The position numbers and the translations under genes were made by a program. The notes below the pieces were generated by a model. That model saw only the letters and a program-made list of their open reading frames with translations. It had not been told where the DNA came from and made no database searches. Of a stretch of DNA of 64,000 bases, positions 44,935-53,560 are shown one piece after another. Source of the DNA: an uncultured bacterium (GTDB lineage Bacteria; Elusimicrobiota; Elusimicrobia; Elusimicrobiales; Elusimicrobiaceae); contig CASFOP010000003.1 in assembly GCA_949296525.1 (NCBI GenBank), forward strand, positions 62,001 to 126,000, in the 5' to 3' direction. Numbering within the stretch: position 1 is the stretch's first letter; each line of letters starts with the position of its first letter.

Positions 44935-46581
44935 TTACGGAAGAGGGACAAACGGCGCACGGTCCGGCTTGCGCTGCGTAGGTAAAATCTCTATTTCATC
45001 CACCAGTACGGAAGGGGCAATCACCGCAAAAGAAAGCATGGTCGTATTATCCGTAAACACGGATACTTCTTCGTCCGCGCCTGCCGCCAGCACGTCACGC
45101 AAACTGCGTGTGGTTACGCCTTCCAAGCGCAGACCATAGACAGGCTCTTTGCGCCCGTCGGCCGTATAAATACGCCAGGCAAAATTAACCTCCCCCGTGC
45201 CGTCTTTTAATTGGGCAAACCGCGGGAAAATGTAGCCGTATTCCAGGCCCAGCTCCCGGCAGCGCTCCAGCAGTTTTTGCTCCAGTTCCGCATCAGATAC
45301 GGAAACCCTCGGCGTGAAAAACACATGGGTCAGCGCCGCGCGCGGCAAAGTCCGGCCGCTCATGCGTGCATGGCCGTTGCTCTGCTTTTGGCCCGCAATC
45401 AGGCTGCGTATGGTGGGAAGGGCCAGCAGTTTGCCGCCCTGCACCAGCTGCAGCTCCTGCGCCTCCACCCCTTCATCGTCCAGCGGCATAAACGCCGGCA
45501 GGGGCCGGCCTTTATACTCCCGCAGTTGCGGGCGGTCATACACATCCAGCAAATGGCTGATGACGCGCATGCCCAGTTTGTCCTTAAACTGTCCGGCGGT
45601 ACCATCCGTTTCTGCCTGGGCCGACAACAAAGGCTTGGAATTATTGGCGTTGCGCACAAACAGCTGGTTAAAAAACCCGCCTGCGGCTTTGGGCTCCAGC
45701 AGGACAGGGCCCAAATAAGGCTCGGCCTTTTGGGCGCGGTACATATCTTGCAGGCGGGCCAAAAATTTTTCCGTTTCCGCACGCAGTTCTGCTTTGTCCG
45801 GCGTTTGGAAACACTCCAGCGGGATGTTTTCCGTCAGATTTTCTTTATAGCCGTCTTTATTACGCAGGGAAGACGAAAGATTCAGAGAACAGGAGGGGCG
45901 GCTGTACTGGTAAAAATCCCCTTCGCTGTCCAGGAAATAAATGTCCTGTTGCCTCATGCGCAAAGAAGCGGCGAAATTTTCCAAATAGGGCAGTTTCCTG
46001 CCCATTGCCGAAAGTTCGTTTACCAACTGCTGGTATGGCTGTCCGTCCACCTTCGGGAAAGGGGTAATATCTCTCACATAGGAGGCCTTGGGAGCCTTGG
46101 AAAAATCCGGCAAATCGTCCGTTATATTTTTCTGGCGTTTATAGGCCATTTTCTTGGCATAGGAATCCCCTGCCGCCACATATTTTATATCCGTCGCCTG
46201 CCACAGCATCCGGCGCAGTCCCTCATAACTTGCGGGGACGGAGGTTATCTGTGCAGGCTCAAAATAATACATATTATTCACAAAACCGGAGCTGTTGTCT
46301 TTGGCGTCTCCGGCATACATATATACCGCAGCCTGCAGCCAGGTTTCCGGCTCTTTCGGGGAAGCATACGGAGCGCCAAACTGCGCCGAAAAAGTTTGTG
46401 ATGTAACGGCTGTTACTTTATATACCGTAAAGTACGGTTTGGGGCTTCCTTTGACGCGCAGCTGCTTTTGGGTGCGCTGCATTTCATCATTCATTGCGCG
46501 GAAAAACATATTGTCCGGCAGTGGCCCCGCCCCCAGCGGGCACGCCAGGGCAATAAGCAAAAGATAAAAATACTTTTTCAT
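44935..46581 (-). CDS. Exported TldE/PmbA-like protein lacking the zinc motif
   Basis: 548 residues. Signal peptide to about residue 18. Aligns with the next gene product in the TldD/PmbA fold but where TldD has HExxxH this protein reads GPVLLEPKAAGGFFNQLF. C-terminal landmarks of the family remain (FMPLDDEGVEAQELQLVQGGKLLALP, and GVTTRSLRDVLAAG). In E. coli, TldE is likewise the inactive partner of TldD, but those are cytoplasmic. Its first base overlaps the last base of the active gene. Confidence 0.82.
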   Translation of the reverse strand: MKKYFYLLLIALACPLGAGPLPDNMFFRAMNDEMQRTQKQLRVKGSPKPYFTVYKVTAVTSQTFSAQFGAPYASPKEPETWLQAAVYMYAGDAKDNSSGFVNNMYYFEPAQITSVPASYEGLRRMLWQATDIKYVAAGDSYAKKMAYKRQKNITDDLPDFSKAPKASYVRDITPFPKVDGQPYQQLVNELSAMGRKLPYLENFAASLRMRQQDIYFLDSEGDFYQYSRPSCSLNLSSSLRNKDGYKENLTENIPLECFQTPDKAELRAETEKFLARLQDMYRAQKAEPYLGPVLLEPKAAGGFFNQLFVRNANNSKPLLSAQAETDGTAGQFKDKLGMRVISHLLDVYDRPQLREYKGRPLPAFMPLDDEGVEAQELQLVQGGKLLALPTIRSLIAGQKQSNGHARMSGRTLPRAALTHVFFTPRVSVSDAELEQKLLERCRELGLEYGYIFPRFAQLKDGTGEVNFAWRIYTADGRKEPVYGLRLEGVTTRSLRDVLAAGADEEVSVFTDNTTMLSFAVIAPSVLVDEIEILPTQRKPDRAPFVPLP

Positions 46582-48278
46582 TATTTCCCCTCCTCTTCTG
46601 CATCCGGCGCGGGCAGTACGGGCGGCTTAAAGTCGCTTTTTTGGGTCTTTTCCATTTCCAGGTTTTCAAACAACAGACTTGGAGCTATATTACTTTGCGG
46701 CACCCAGCCGGACTCGGCCCCGCAGGAACCGTTAAACAGGGTGTCGTCATCCCCCGCCGCCAAAATTTTGTTAAAGCTCACCAGCGGCGTGCCGACCACA
46801 TCCAGTCCGCGCACCACTTCTTTGCGCCCGTCGGGGTACACGCGCAACACCCGCTTGGCCTCCAGCTTAAAGCTCTGCGGCAGGCCGGTGCCCGTCAGCG
46901 TAAAACCGCCGCCCAGATCCTCCACGATAAACCCGTACGGCTTGCCCTGGCGTTTGATTTCTTCCACCAGCATTTCTTCCAGTCTTTCATAAGGTACGGT
47001 CTGTGAAGCCGTAGCGCGGATGACACTCATGCGCGCTTCGGCGCGGCGGCCGGTTTGTTTGCGGCCGTGACCATTGGAAACGGGGAAACCTTCTATGGGG
47101 CTGCTTTGCATGAGGAAATTTTTCAGCACACCGTTTTCTATCAGCGTTACGGGGCGGGCTTTGACGCCTTCGTCATCATATTCATAATGGCCGCGCAAGG
47201 GCTCGCCTTTAAACTGCGTTTGCGTGGGGTCGGCCGTAATGGTAATCAGCGGTGAAATGACCTGCTGGCCCACCTTGCCGGCCAATGTTTGCCCGTCGCC
47301 GGCGTTTTTCAGGCGGTACCCTTCCAGGCGGTGCCCCATAACCTCGTGCACAAACACCGCCGCGGCGCGCCCCTTTAAAATGGTTGGGGCGTTATACGGG
47401 TCCCCTTCCGGAGCATTGGACAGTTCTTCCAATTCCTGCAGGGATTTTTTCACATCAGCCAGCAATTTTTCGCGCGACGGGAAATCCTGCGGGGACAGTA
47501 CGTCATAAATGCCGTCGCGGCTGATTTCCAGCCCATCTTTGCCGCGGCCGGAAAACTGATACGCCATACGGAAAAAAGAAAACGGCGTTTTCAGGCGCGT
47601 ACCGCGGCTGTCGGCAAAATAACGGTGCCCCTGTTCGGCACTGACGGAAAAAGACGCATTAAGCACAAACTTTTTTCCGCGCGCCAGACGGGAAGCTTCT
47701 TTAAGCATATCTTCATATTGCGTTAAATCTATTTTTTGCAATTTTTCCGTACGACAATAGTTTTCTTTGGGAGGAAAGACAAAATCATCGGACTGGTCGC
47801 GCACGACCGCCATGGAACGCACATTGGACTGCACCCGGCTGAAGTCCCGCTGGGCATCTTCCGCTGCCTGTTGCGTGCCCTTCCACCAGGCCGTCAGAAA
47901 CCCTTTGGGGTCGGACGGATCCGGCACCGGGGCGGACCAGACAGGCAGGATCCAGTTTTCCCGTTCGCCGCGCAGGGCGTGGGTATTATCCAGCTTCACG
48001 CTGCCCACGCGGGCCATTACTTCAGCAGAGGACACGGGGTTTACGCTTTTATCAGCTACGCCGTCATATGCCACGGACAGGAATGCGTTCTCTCCCTCTT
48101 TATAAGTATAAGACAGATAATAGATAGGCGGATTTTGTTTTTTTAAGATTTTAAAACTGCGCGTCAGTTCCTGTTCCATCAGTTGGAGCGGCACTTCTCC
48201 CCCCGTATTACAATTTGGCTCGGCCGCTATTCCGAGCACAGGCCAGGCAAGTGCCAATAACAAAACATATTTCTTCAT
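46581..48278 (-). CDS. Exported TldD-like metallopeptidase
   Basis: 565 residues. Signal peptide to about residue 18. Zinc motif HEVMGH (H311, E312, H316) followed by RLEG, as in active TldD. Family C-terminal blocks are also present (YEYDDEGVKARPVTLIENGVLKNFLMQ; VEDLGGGFTLTGTG). TldD/TldE in other bacteria digest unfolded or modified peptides such as microcin precursors and CcdA; here both partners have signal peptides, so the complex should be periplasmic. CGGAGGA precedes the start. Confidence 0.88.
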   Translation of the reverse strand: MKKYVLLLALAWPVLGIAAEPNCNTGGEVPLQLMEQELTRSFKILKKQNPPIYYLSYTYKEGENAFLSVAYDGVADKSVNPVSSAEVMARVGSVKLDNTHALRGERENWILPVWSAPVPDPSDPKGFLTAWWKGTQQAAEDAQRDFSRVQSNVRSMAVVRDQSDDFVFPPKENYCRTEKLQKIDLTQYEDMLKEASRLARGKKFVLNASFSVSAEQGHRYFADSRGTRLKTPFSFFRMAYQFSGRGKDGLEISRDGIYDVLSPQDFPSREKLLADVKKSLQELEELSNAPEGDPYNAPTILKGRAAAVFVHEVMGHRLEGYRLKNAGDGQTLAGKVGQQVISPLITITADPTQTQFKGEPLRGHYEYDDEGVKARPVTLIENGVLKNFLMQSSPIEGFPVSNGHGRKQTGRRAEARMSVIRATASQTVPYERLEEMLVEEIKRQGKPYGFIVEDLGGGFTLTGTGLPQSFKLEAKRVLRVYPDGRKEVVRGLDVVGTPLVSFNKILAAGDDDTLFNGSCGAESGWVPQSNIAPSLLFENLEMEKTQKSDFKPPVLPAPDAEEEGK

Positions 48279-48377
48279 ACAAATCCTCCGGCAGAATATA
48301 TACTATTGTAGCACAATGATGCGGGGGCGTTTGTAGGGCCGCAAGTAAATTTGATATGATAAAAGTAAGTAAATTAC

Positions 48378-48450
48378 GCCGAGATAGCTCAACTGGCAGA
48401 GCAACGGTTTTGTAAACCGTAGGTTGTGGGTTCGACTCCCATTCTCGGCT
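48378..48450 (+). tRNA. tRNA-Thr (anticodon TGT)
   Basis: 73-nt tRNA. Acceptor GCCGAGA pairs with TCTCGGC, discriminator T, no encoded CCA. Anticodon stem ACGGT/ACCGT encloses TTTGTAA, giving TGT (reads ACA). T-arm ends with GGTTCGACTCCC, which is copied twice downstream. Confidence 0.94.
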
Positions 48451-48850
48451 GTAATTTGTCCGCGGGAGCGGACACGAGAAAGCGGGCAAACTGCTTTGCC
48501 CGCGTTGGGAGGCGAAGGCCGCAGCGATGTTTTTGTTTGAGGCCAAAGGCCGAAAGGCAAAAACCGCGAGGCCCGGCCCGCGCGAGGCCCGGCCCGGAGG
48601 AAAATCCCGTCAGGAATTTTACCGCAGGGGACTCCCATTCTCGGCTGTAATTTATTCGCGCAAGCGGGCACGAGAAAGCGGGCAAACTGCTTTGGTCGCG
48701 TTGGGAGGAGAAGGCCGCAGCGATGTTTTTGTTTGAGGCCAAAGGCCGAAAGGCAAAAACCGCGAGGCCCGGCCCGAAGGAAAATCCCGTCAGGGATTTT
48801 ACCGCCGGGGGACTCCCATTCTCGGTTGTAATTTATTCGTAAAAGCGTAC
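48434..48850 (+). repeat. Tandem repeats copying the tRNA-Thr 3' end
   Basis: Three direct units begin with GACTCCCATTCTCGG: at 48434 (inside tRNA-Thr), 48630 and 48811. Unit lengths are 196, 181 and a partial third. Units share a GCGGGCAAA-CTGC-TTTGCCCGC hairpin (intact in unit 1, decayed in unit 2), then GAGGCCAAAGGCC and GAGGCCCGGCCC, the latter duplicated in unit 1. The 467 bp between the tRNA and the TerC gene hold no gene. The 265-residue minus-strand frame across it is a by-product of the repeat. Confidence 0.85.
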
Positions 48851-48918
48851 AAAACAAAGACGGGCACTGCTTTATCTCTTTTCGGCAGCCGTTTTCTATC
48901 TTTATTACCGGAGTGTCT

Positions 48919-49860
48919 ATGGAACCTGTCACCACCACCGTATCAGTTGCGATGTGGGTCGCTTTTTGGATCGTTGTATTAACTGCTTTATTTATTGACC
49001 TGGCCGTACTGAACAAACACAAAGGCCATGTATCCATTAAAGAAGCCGCACTGATGGTCACGGCGTGGGTGTCTTTGGCTGCGCTGTTCGGCGGGGCCAT
49101 TTGGCTTTTTGAAGGGCCGCGTCATGCGCTGGAGTTTTACACGGGCTATATCCTGGAGTATTCCCTGTCCATAGACAACATGTTTGTCTTTATCATGATT
49201 TTCGGCTATTTCGCCGTACCGCATGATTTGCAGCCCAAAGTGCTGCTATGGGGTATTTTGGGCGCGGTAATCATGCGCTTTATCTTCATTTTTGTGGGTG
49301 TACAGCTGATTTCGGCTTTCTCCTGGATGATTTATGTGTTCGGTGCACTGCTGATTTTTACCGCCGCAAAAATGCTTTTGCAAAAAGAAGACGAAAAAAT
49401 GGACCCGGGCAACTCGTTTATCCTAAAAGTTTTTAAGAAAATCATGCCCATCAAAACGGATTACCACGGTAACAACTTCTTTGTCAAAGAAAACGCCAAA
49501 TGGTTCGCCACCCCGCTGTTTGCCGCGCTGCTGGTGATTGAAATGTCCGACGTGATTTTTGCCATAGACTCCATTCCCGCCGTACTGGGCATTACGCGGG
49601 ATACGTTTTTGGTGTACTCCTCCAACATTTTTGCCATTATCGGGCTGCGCTCGCTGTATTTCCTGCTTTCGGGCATGGCGGGGCGTTTCCCGTACCTCAA
49701 ATACGGCATTTCCGTCATTTTGTTCTTTGTGGGCGTAAAAATGCTGATTTCGCACCATGTCAAAGTACCGGTACCGCTTTCTTTGGGCGTCATCGTATGC
49801 ATTTTGGCCCTGTCCATCTTTGCCAGCAAGATTTTTCCGCCCAAAGAACAAGTCCATTAA
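48919..49860 (+). CDS. TerC family membrane protein (Alx-like)
   Basis: 313 residues from the ATG at 48919, 5 nt after GGAG. About nine membrane segments; family motifs FYTGYILEYSLSIDNMFVFIMIF and LFAALLVIEMSDVIFAIDSIPAVLGIT carry the Asp/Glu residues linked to metal transport. TerC/Alx proteins export Mn2+ or load exported metalloenzymes. No yybP-ykoY riboswitch is recognised upstream. Confidence 0.9.
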   Translation: MEPVTTTVSVAMWVAFWIVVLTALFIDLAVLNKHKGHVSIKEAALMVTAWVSLAALFGGAIWLFEGPRHALEFYTGYILEYSLSIDNMFVFIMIFGYFAVPHDLQPKVLLWGILGAVIMRFIFIFVGVQLISAFSWMIYVFGALLIFTAAKMLLQKEDEKMDPGNSFILKVFKKIMPIKTDYHGNNFFVKENAKWFATPLFAALLVIEMSDVIFAIDSIPAVLGITRDTFLVYSSNIFAIIGLRSLYFLLSGMAGRFPYLKYGISVILFFVGVKMLISHHVKVPVPLSLGVIVCILALSIFASKIFPPKEQVH

Positions 49861-49889
49861 TGGACAAAAGCGGCAATATTTACTAGAAT
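49861..49889 (+). promoter_or_regulatory. Promoter of rpmB
   Basis: TGGACA, 17-nt spacer, TAGAAT; about 38 bp before the rpmB start, which has AAGGAAGG. Confidence 0.7.
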
Positions 49890-49927
49890 ATAAAGACCGA
49901 ATTTAACTCAATACAAGGAAGGAATTT

Positions 49928-50122
49928 ATGGCGTATAAATGTGCAATTTGTGGCAAAGGCCCCGTGTCCGGCGGTTCTTACAGCCACTCCAACCTCAGAA
50001 CCAAACGCACCTTCAACCCCAACCTGCAAAAACAGAAAGTGGTCCTGGAAGGCAAAACGCAGACGGCCTACGTGTGCACCAACTGCATTAAAAGCGGACT
50101 GGCCAAAAGACCGACCAAATAA
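49928..50122 (+). CDS. rpmB: 50S ribosomal protein L28
   Basis: 64 residues. Typical L28 sequence with SHSNLRTKRTFNPNLQ. It has two Cys pairs, CAIC and CTNC, so it is the zinc-binding form. Bacteria often use zinc-free paralogues under zinc limitation; none is in the window. Has its own promoter and a strong terminator, separating it from bamA. Confidence 0.97.
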   Translation: MAYKCAICGKGPVSGGSYSHSNLRTKRTFNPNLQKQKVVLEGKTQTAYVCTNCIKSGLAKRPTK

Positions 50123-50155
50123 CTCGGTCCGGCGTTTTTTTGTTTTCTGACAATC

Positions 50156-50188
50156 AGCCCGCGCTGCAGCGTTGCGCGGGCTTTTTTA
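50156..50188 (+). terminator. Terminator after rpmB
   Basis: 9-bp stem AGCCCGCGC/GCGCGGGCT with a 9-nt loop, then T6. It lies between rpmB and the bamA start and rules out the upstream TTG at 50140 as bamA start. Confidence 0.82.
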
Positions 50189-50214
50189 TTGAAATTTCCC
50201 CGAAGGAGCGGCTT

Positions 50215-52578
50215 ATTACGCTTTTCAATAAATGGACTGCTTTGTTTCTGCTTTTGCTGGTGCCGTGTTTGGTCTGGAGCCAGGACGCAGATGACATTGA
50301 CCCCAACGGCCCGTGGATGGTGTGCGATGTGGCCGTAGACGGTTTGCGCAACATCAGCAAACGCACGGTCACCAAAGCCGCCCATGCCGAAAAAGGCCAG
50401 CTTTACGAACGCTACACCGTCAATGAGGACATTATGGACGTGTCCGCGCTGGGCAATTTTGACAGCGTACAGGTGGATGTTTCTCGTATGGCCGGCACGC
50501 GTAGAGACGATTTAGGGGCGGAGTATGACTGCCACCGCATTACCTATATCGTAGAGGAAAAGCCGATTTTTGACCGTATTGTTTACGAAGGCCGCAAAAA
50601 GCTGGGCAAAAATGCCATAGCCACAGCCATGACGCTGAAAGTCAATGACCCTTTTAACGAGGCCAAATTAGAAGGGGATTTGGACCGTATTAAAGCGAAG
50701 TATGCCGAAAAAGGTTATATCAGCACCGAAATTTCCTACGAGCTTCTCCCAGACGAAAAACTTAATACCGTTACAGTTAAATTAATTATAGACGAAGGGC
50801 CGCGCGTGCGTGTGGCGGCGCTAAACCTGGAAGGGCTGCCTGAAGATACGCCCCTGCCGCTGGAAAAAATCCGTAAAAAAGCCTCCAACCGCCCGGACAA
50901 AGTATTTAAACCCCAAAACCTGCAGCGCGACTGGGTAAAAATGATTTTATATGCCCGCAACAAAGGTTTTTCCCAGTTTAATTTAAGTGAACCTCAAATA
51001 GATATTAATGAAGACAAAACAGCCGTTAGCCTGACTTATCAGGCTACGAACAGCGAACAGGTGGATTTTGGTTCCGTTTCTTTTGAAGGGAATAATGTGT
51101 TTACCGCACAAGAACTGGACAAACACGTTTATATCCGTGAGGGTAAACTCTATAACCAAAAAGATTTCGACGATACGATTATGGCCATCCAGCAGCAATA
51201 CGCTAACAAAGGTTACCTGCAGGTGCGTGTAGACCCCAAAACCACCATTGAAAACGGCCGCCTAAACATTAATTATGACATTTCAGAGGGGCATATTTTC
51301 TATGTGGACCATGTAGACGTCACCGGTTATGAAAACACCAAAAAATACGTTTTTACGCGCGAACTTTCCATTAAACCCGGGGATTTGTACGATTCGCAAA
51401 AAATACAGCGCAGCCAGACCAAAATTTTAAACCTCGGTTTCATTAACGACGTACAAATAGATATTCAGCCCACTCCCGATCCGGAAAAGGTGGATTTGAA
51501 CTTTAACGTGGTGGAAGGGCGCCCGGGTATGTTTACCGCCGGATTGGCCATGAGCTCGCTGGACGGACTGTACGGCGAAGTATCCATCAACCATATGAAC
51601 CTGTTTGGCCGTGCGCAGCGTTTGTCCCTGCGTACATTGTTCGGTGAAGAAATTTTGGACTACACCGTCAGCTGGACCACCCCTTGGATTTACGACAAGC
51701 CCACTTCTCTGGGCATTGACCTGTTCAATACGCGCCGCTACCGCTCTTTTGCAGACGAAAACCAAGCTTATACCGAAAAACGCATTGGCGGACGCGTGCG
51801 CATCGGCCCGCGTTTTAACGACGATATTTATCAGTTAAGTTTCGGCTATTCGTTTGAAAACATTGATATTTACGATATTGACGACCGCTTTACAGAGCCC
51901 GCCACACACCCGGGCGCGGACAACTACATCGCCAAAGGCGATACCTATATGTCCACGTTAAGCGCCGATTTTGCCATAGATACGCGCGACAATATTTGGG
52001 ACCCCACCTCCGGCTGGCGCAACTCGCTGGGGCTGTCCCTGGCCGGCGGACCCATCGGCGGCGATTTGGATTTGTGGTACTTAAACGCCTCCTCCGTGTT
52101 TAACCACACGGTATGGAATATCGGCGGCAACTATCCCATTGTATTTGTATTGTCCAATAAAATAGGTGCCGTGCGCTCATACGGACGCACCGACGAAGTT
52201 CCCCCGTATGAAAAATTCTTCCTCGGCGGCGCAGATACCGTACGCGGCTATGACCGCGCGGGCGAAGTCGGCCCCGAATACGGCGGCACCACCTACTATG
52301 TCATGAATGCGGAACTGCGCTTCCCGCTGGCGCGCGAAGGCCGCCGCACTATGGCACAGTTAGCTTTGTTCTTTGACCTGGGCAACTCGTGGAACCACTT
52401 TGACGATGTGGAGTTTTCCCTCGGTTCCGATGAAAACCAGTTTAAAGCCGGCGTGGGCGTAGGCTTGCGCTTTACGACCCCATCCCTGCCCATACGCATA
52501 GACTGGGGCTATGGTTTGAACCATAAAAATAACGAGGACCGCTCGCATTTCTACTTCAATGTGTCCAATATGATGTAG
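50215..52578 (+). CDS. bamA: Outer-membrane assembly protein BamA, apparent ATT start
   Basis: 787 residues if begun at ATT 50215. Signal peptide LFNKWTALFLLLLVPCLVWSQ, five POTRA domains (about 35-430), then the Omp85 barrel with VRGYDRAGEVGPEYGG near the end. Inserts barrel proteins into the outer membrane. GAAGGAG lies 6 nt before the ATT. No ATG, GTG or TTG is in frame between the terminator at 50156-50188 and the signal sequence. Heads the outer-membrane operon through lpxI. Confidence 0.9.
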   Translation: MTLFNKWTALFLLLLVPCLVWSQDADDIDPNGPWMVCDVAVDGLRNISKRTVTKAAHAEKGQLYERYTVNEDIMDVSALGNFDSVQVDVSRMAGTRRDDLGAEYDCHRITYIVEEKPIFDRIVYEGRKKLGKNAIATAMTLKVNDPFNEAKLEGDLDRIKAKYAEKGYISTEISYELLPDEKLNTVTVKLIIDEGPRVRVAALNLEGLPEDTPLPLEKIRKKASNRPDKVFKPQNLQRDWVKMILYARNKGFSQFNLSEPQIDINEDKTAVSLTYQATNSEQVDFGSVSFEGNNVFTAQELDKHVYIREGKLYNQKDFDDTIMAIQQQYANKGYLQVRVDPKTTIENGRLNINYDISEGHIFYVDHVDVTGYENTKKYVFTRELSIKPGDLYDSQKIQRSQTKILNLGFINDVQIDIQPTPDPEKVDLNFNVVEGRPGMFTAGLAMSSLDGLYGEVSINHMNLFGRAQRLSLRTLFGEEILDYTVSWTTPWIYDKPTSLGIDLFNTRRYRSFADENQAYTEKRIGGRVRIGPRFNDDIYQLSFGYSFENIDIYDIDDRFTEPATHPGADNYIAKGDTYMSTLSADFAIDTRDNIWDPTSGWRNSLGLSLAGGPIGGDLDLWYLNASSVFNHTVWNIGGNYPIVFVLSNKIGAVRSYGRTDEVPPYEKFFLGGADTVRGYDRAGEVGPEYGGTTYYVMNAELRFPLAREGRRTMAQLALFFDLGNSWNHFDDVEFSLGSDENQFKAGVGVGLRFTTPSLPIRIDWGYGLNHKNNEDRSHFYFNVSNMM

Positions 52579-52593
52579 GATAGGAGTATGGGT

Positions 52594-53547
52594 ATGCGTA
52601 AAACTTTTTTATGGCCCGTTTTACTGCTCAGTTGTGCCCCTCTTGCCGCACAGGAAGCGTCTGTAGATGAACTGACGGCGGAAGAGCTGGCTGTTGTACA
52701 GGCCATTAAGGCCCAAAACCGTACCCCGGAGGAAAATGCCCAGTCCGCTGCGCCCGCAGAACCCATGCAAGCTCCCAAATCCGTTTCTGACACAGAGGAG
52801 ACAAACGGAGAGATTAAACTCTCCGAGCAGGCCAAGCAGCAGGCTTGGGATGAACAGAAACAAACACAGGCCGAAACACCGCAAAGCGAACCGTTAAGTC
52901 CGCAAGAAAAAGAACAGTGCATGACGGTGGCCTTTGTGGATATTGACGAAGCTTTTAACCAGCATCCGCGTACACAGGCCGTTAAAAAACAGATAGACGA
53001 CAAAATCCGCTCCAAAGAGAGAGAGGTAGACAATGCCAAAGAAGTTATTGCCGCGCTGGAAGCAGAAAATAATTTACTGACACGGCAACTGGCGGAATTG
53101 AAACCGTTTTACCAACGCATTGTTACGGACCAGGAATTGCTGCCCAAAGTACCCGAAAGCGCCGACGGATTGGATTTGGCAAATACATTGAACCAGCTGA
53201 CTTTTGCGGGCAGCGAAATTATTACCACCTCCCCGCTTAATTCCCCGGCGCGGCTGGAAGACGTAACGGAGCGTATAGCGGCCAACAAGAAAATTATTGC
53301 CGAAAAGAATTTTTTTATTGATAATTATAAGTACCAGACACGCGAAGAAATTTTAAATTTAGAAAAAGAAGAAGTTAAAAATATTTTACAGGATATTTAC
53401 ACGGAAATTAAATCTTTTGCGCAAAAAAGAAACATCGGTGCCGTGGTGCGCAAAGACGAAATACTGTACGGGCAGCAACCCGTCAATGTAACCAAGGATT
53501 TTGTGAGCACGCTCAAAAAATCCAAGAAATACCGGAAACAAAAATAA
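52594..53547 (+). CDS. OmpH/Skp-like periplasmic chaperone
   Basis: 317 residues from the ATG at 52594, 7 nt after AGGAG; the ATG at 52588 touches the site. Signal peptide to about residue 19 (PLAAQ), an acidic Gln/Glu-rich linker (20-105), then the OmpH/Skp region opening VAFVDIDEAFNQHPRTQAVKKQIDDKIRSKEREVDNAKEVI, which forms long coiled coils. Larger than E. coli Skp because of the linker. Follows bamA by 15 bp, the usual pairing. Confidence 0.88.
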   Translation: MRKTFLWPVLLLSCAPLAAQEASVDELTAEELAVVQAIKAQNRTPEENAQSAAPAEPMQAPKSVSDTEETNGEIKLSEQAKQQAWDEQKQTQAETPQSEPLSPQEKEQCMTVAFVDIDEAFNQHPRTQAVKKQIDDKIRSKEREVDNAKEVIAALEAENNLLTRQLAELKPFYQRIVTDQELLPKVPESADGLDLANTLNQLTFAGSEIITTSPLNSPARLEDVTERIAANKKIIAEKNFFIDNYKYQTREEILNLEKEEVKNILQDIYTEIKSFAQKRNIGAVVRKDEILYGQQPVNVTKDFVSTLKKSKKYRKQK

Positions 53548-53560
53548 CCGGAGGGATCCT

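Noticed and set aside
45211-46401. 396-residue plus-strand open frame
   Set aside because: Antisense to the TldE-like gene; no ribosome site and no recognisable domain.
48434-48850. Possible CRISPR array
   Set aside because: Only three units of about 190 bp with unit-long similarity, no short repeat/unique spacer structure and no cas gene.
48851-48918. yybP-ykoY manganese riboswitch before the TerC gene
   Set aside because: The short gap after the repeats lacks the conserved helices of that riboswitch.
48303-49100. 265-residue minus-strand open frame across the tRNA-Thr repeats
   Set aside because: It reads through the tRNA and the tandem units; the repeated peptide (QKHRCG, REWES) is the known artefact of such repeats.
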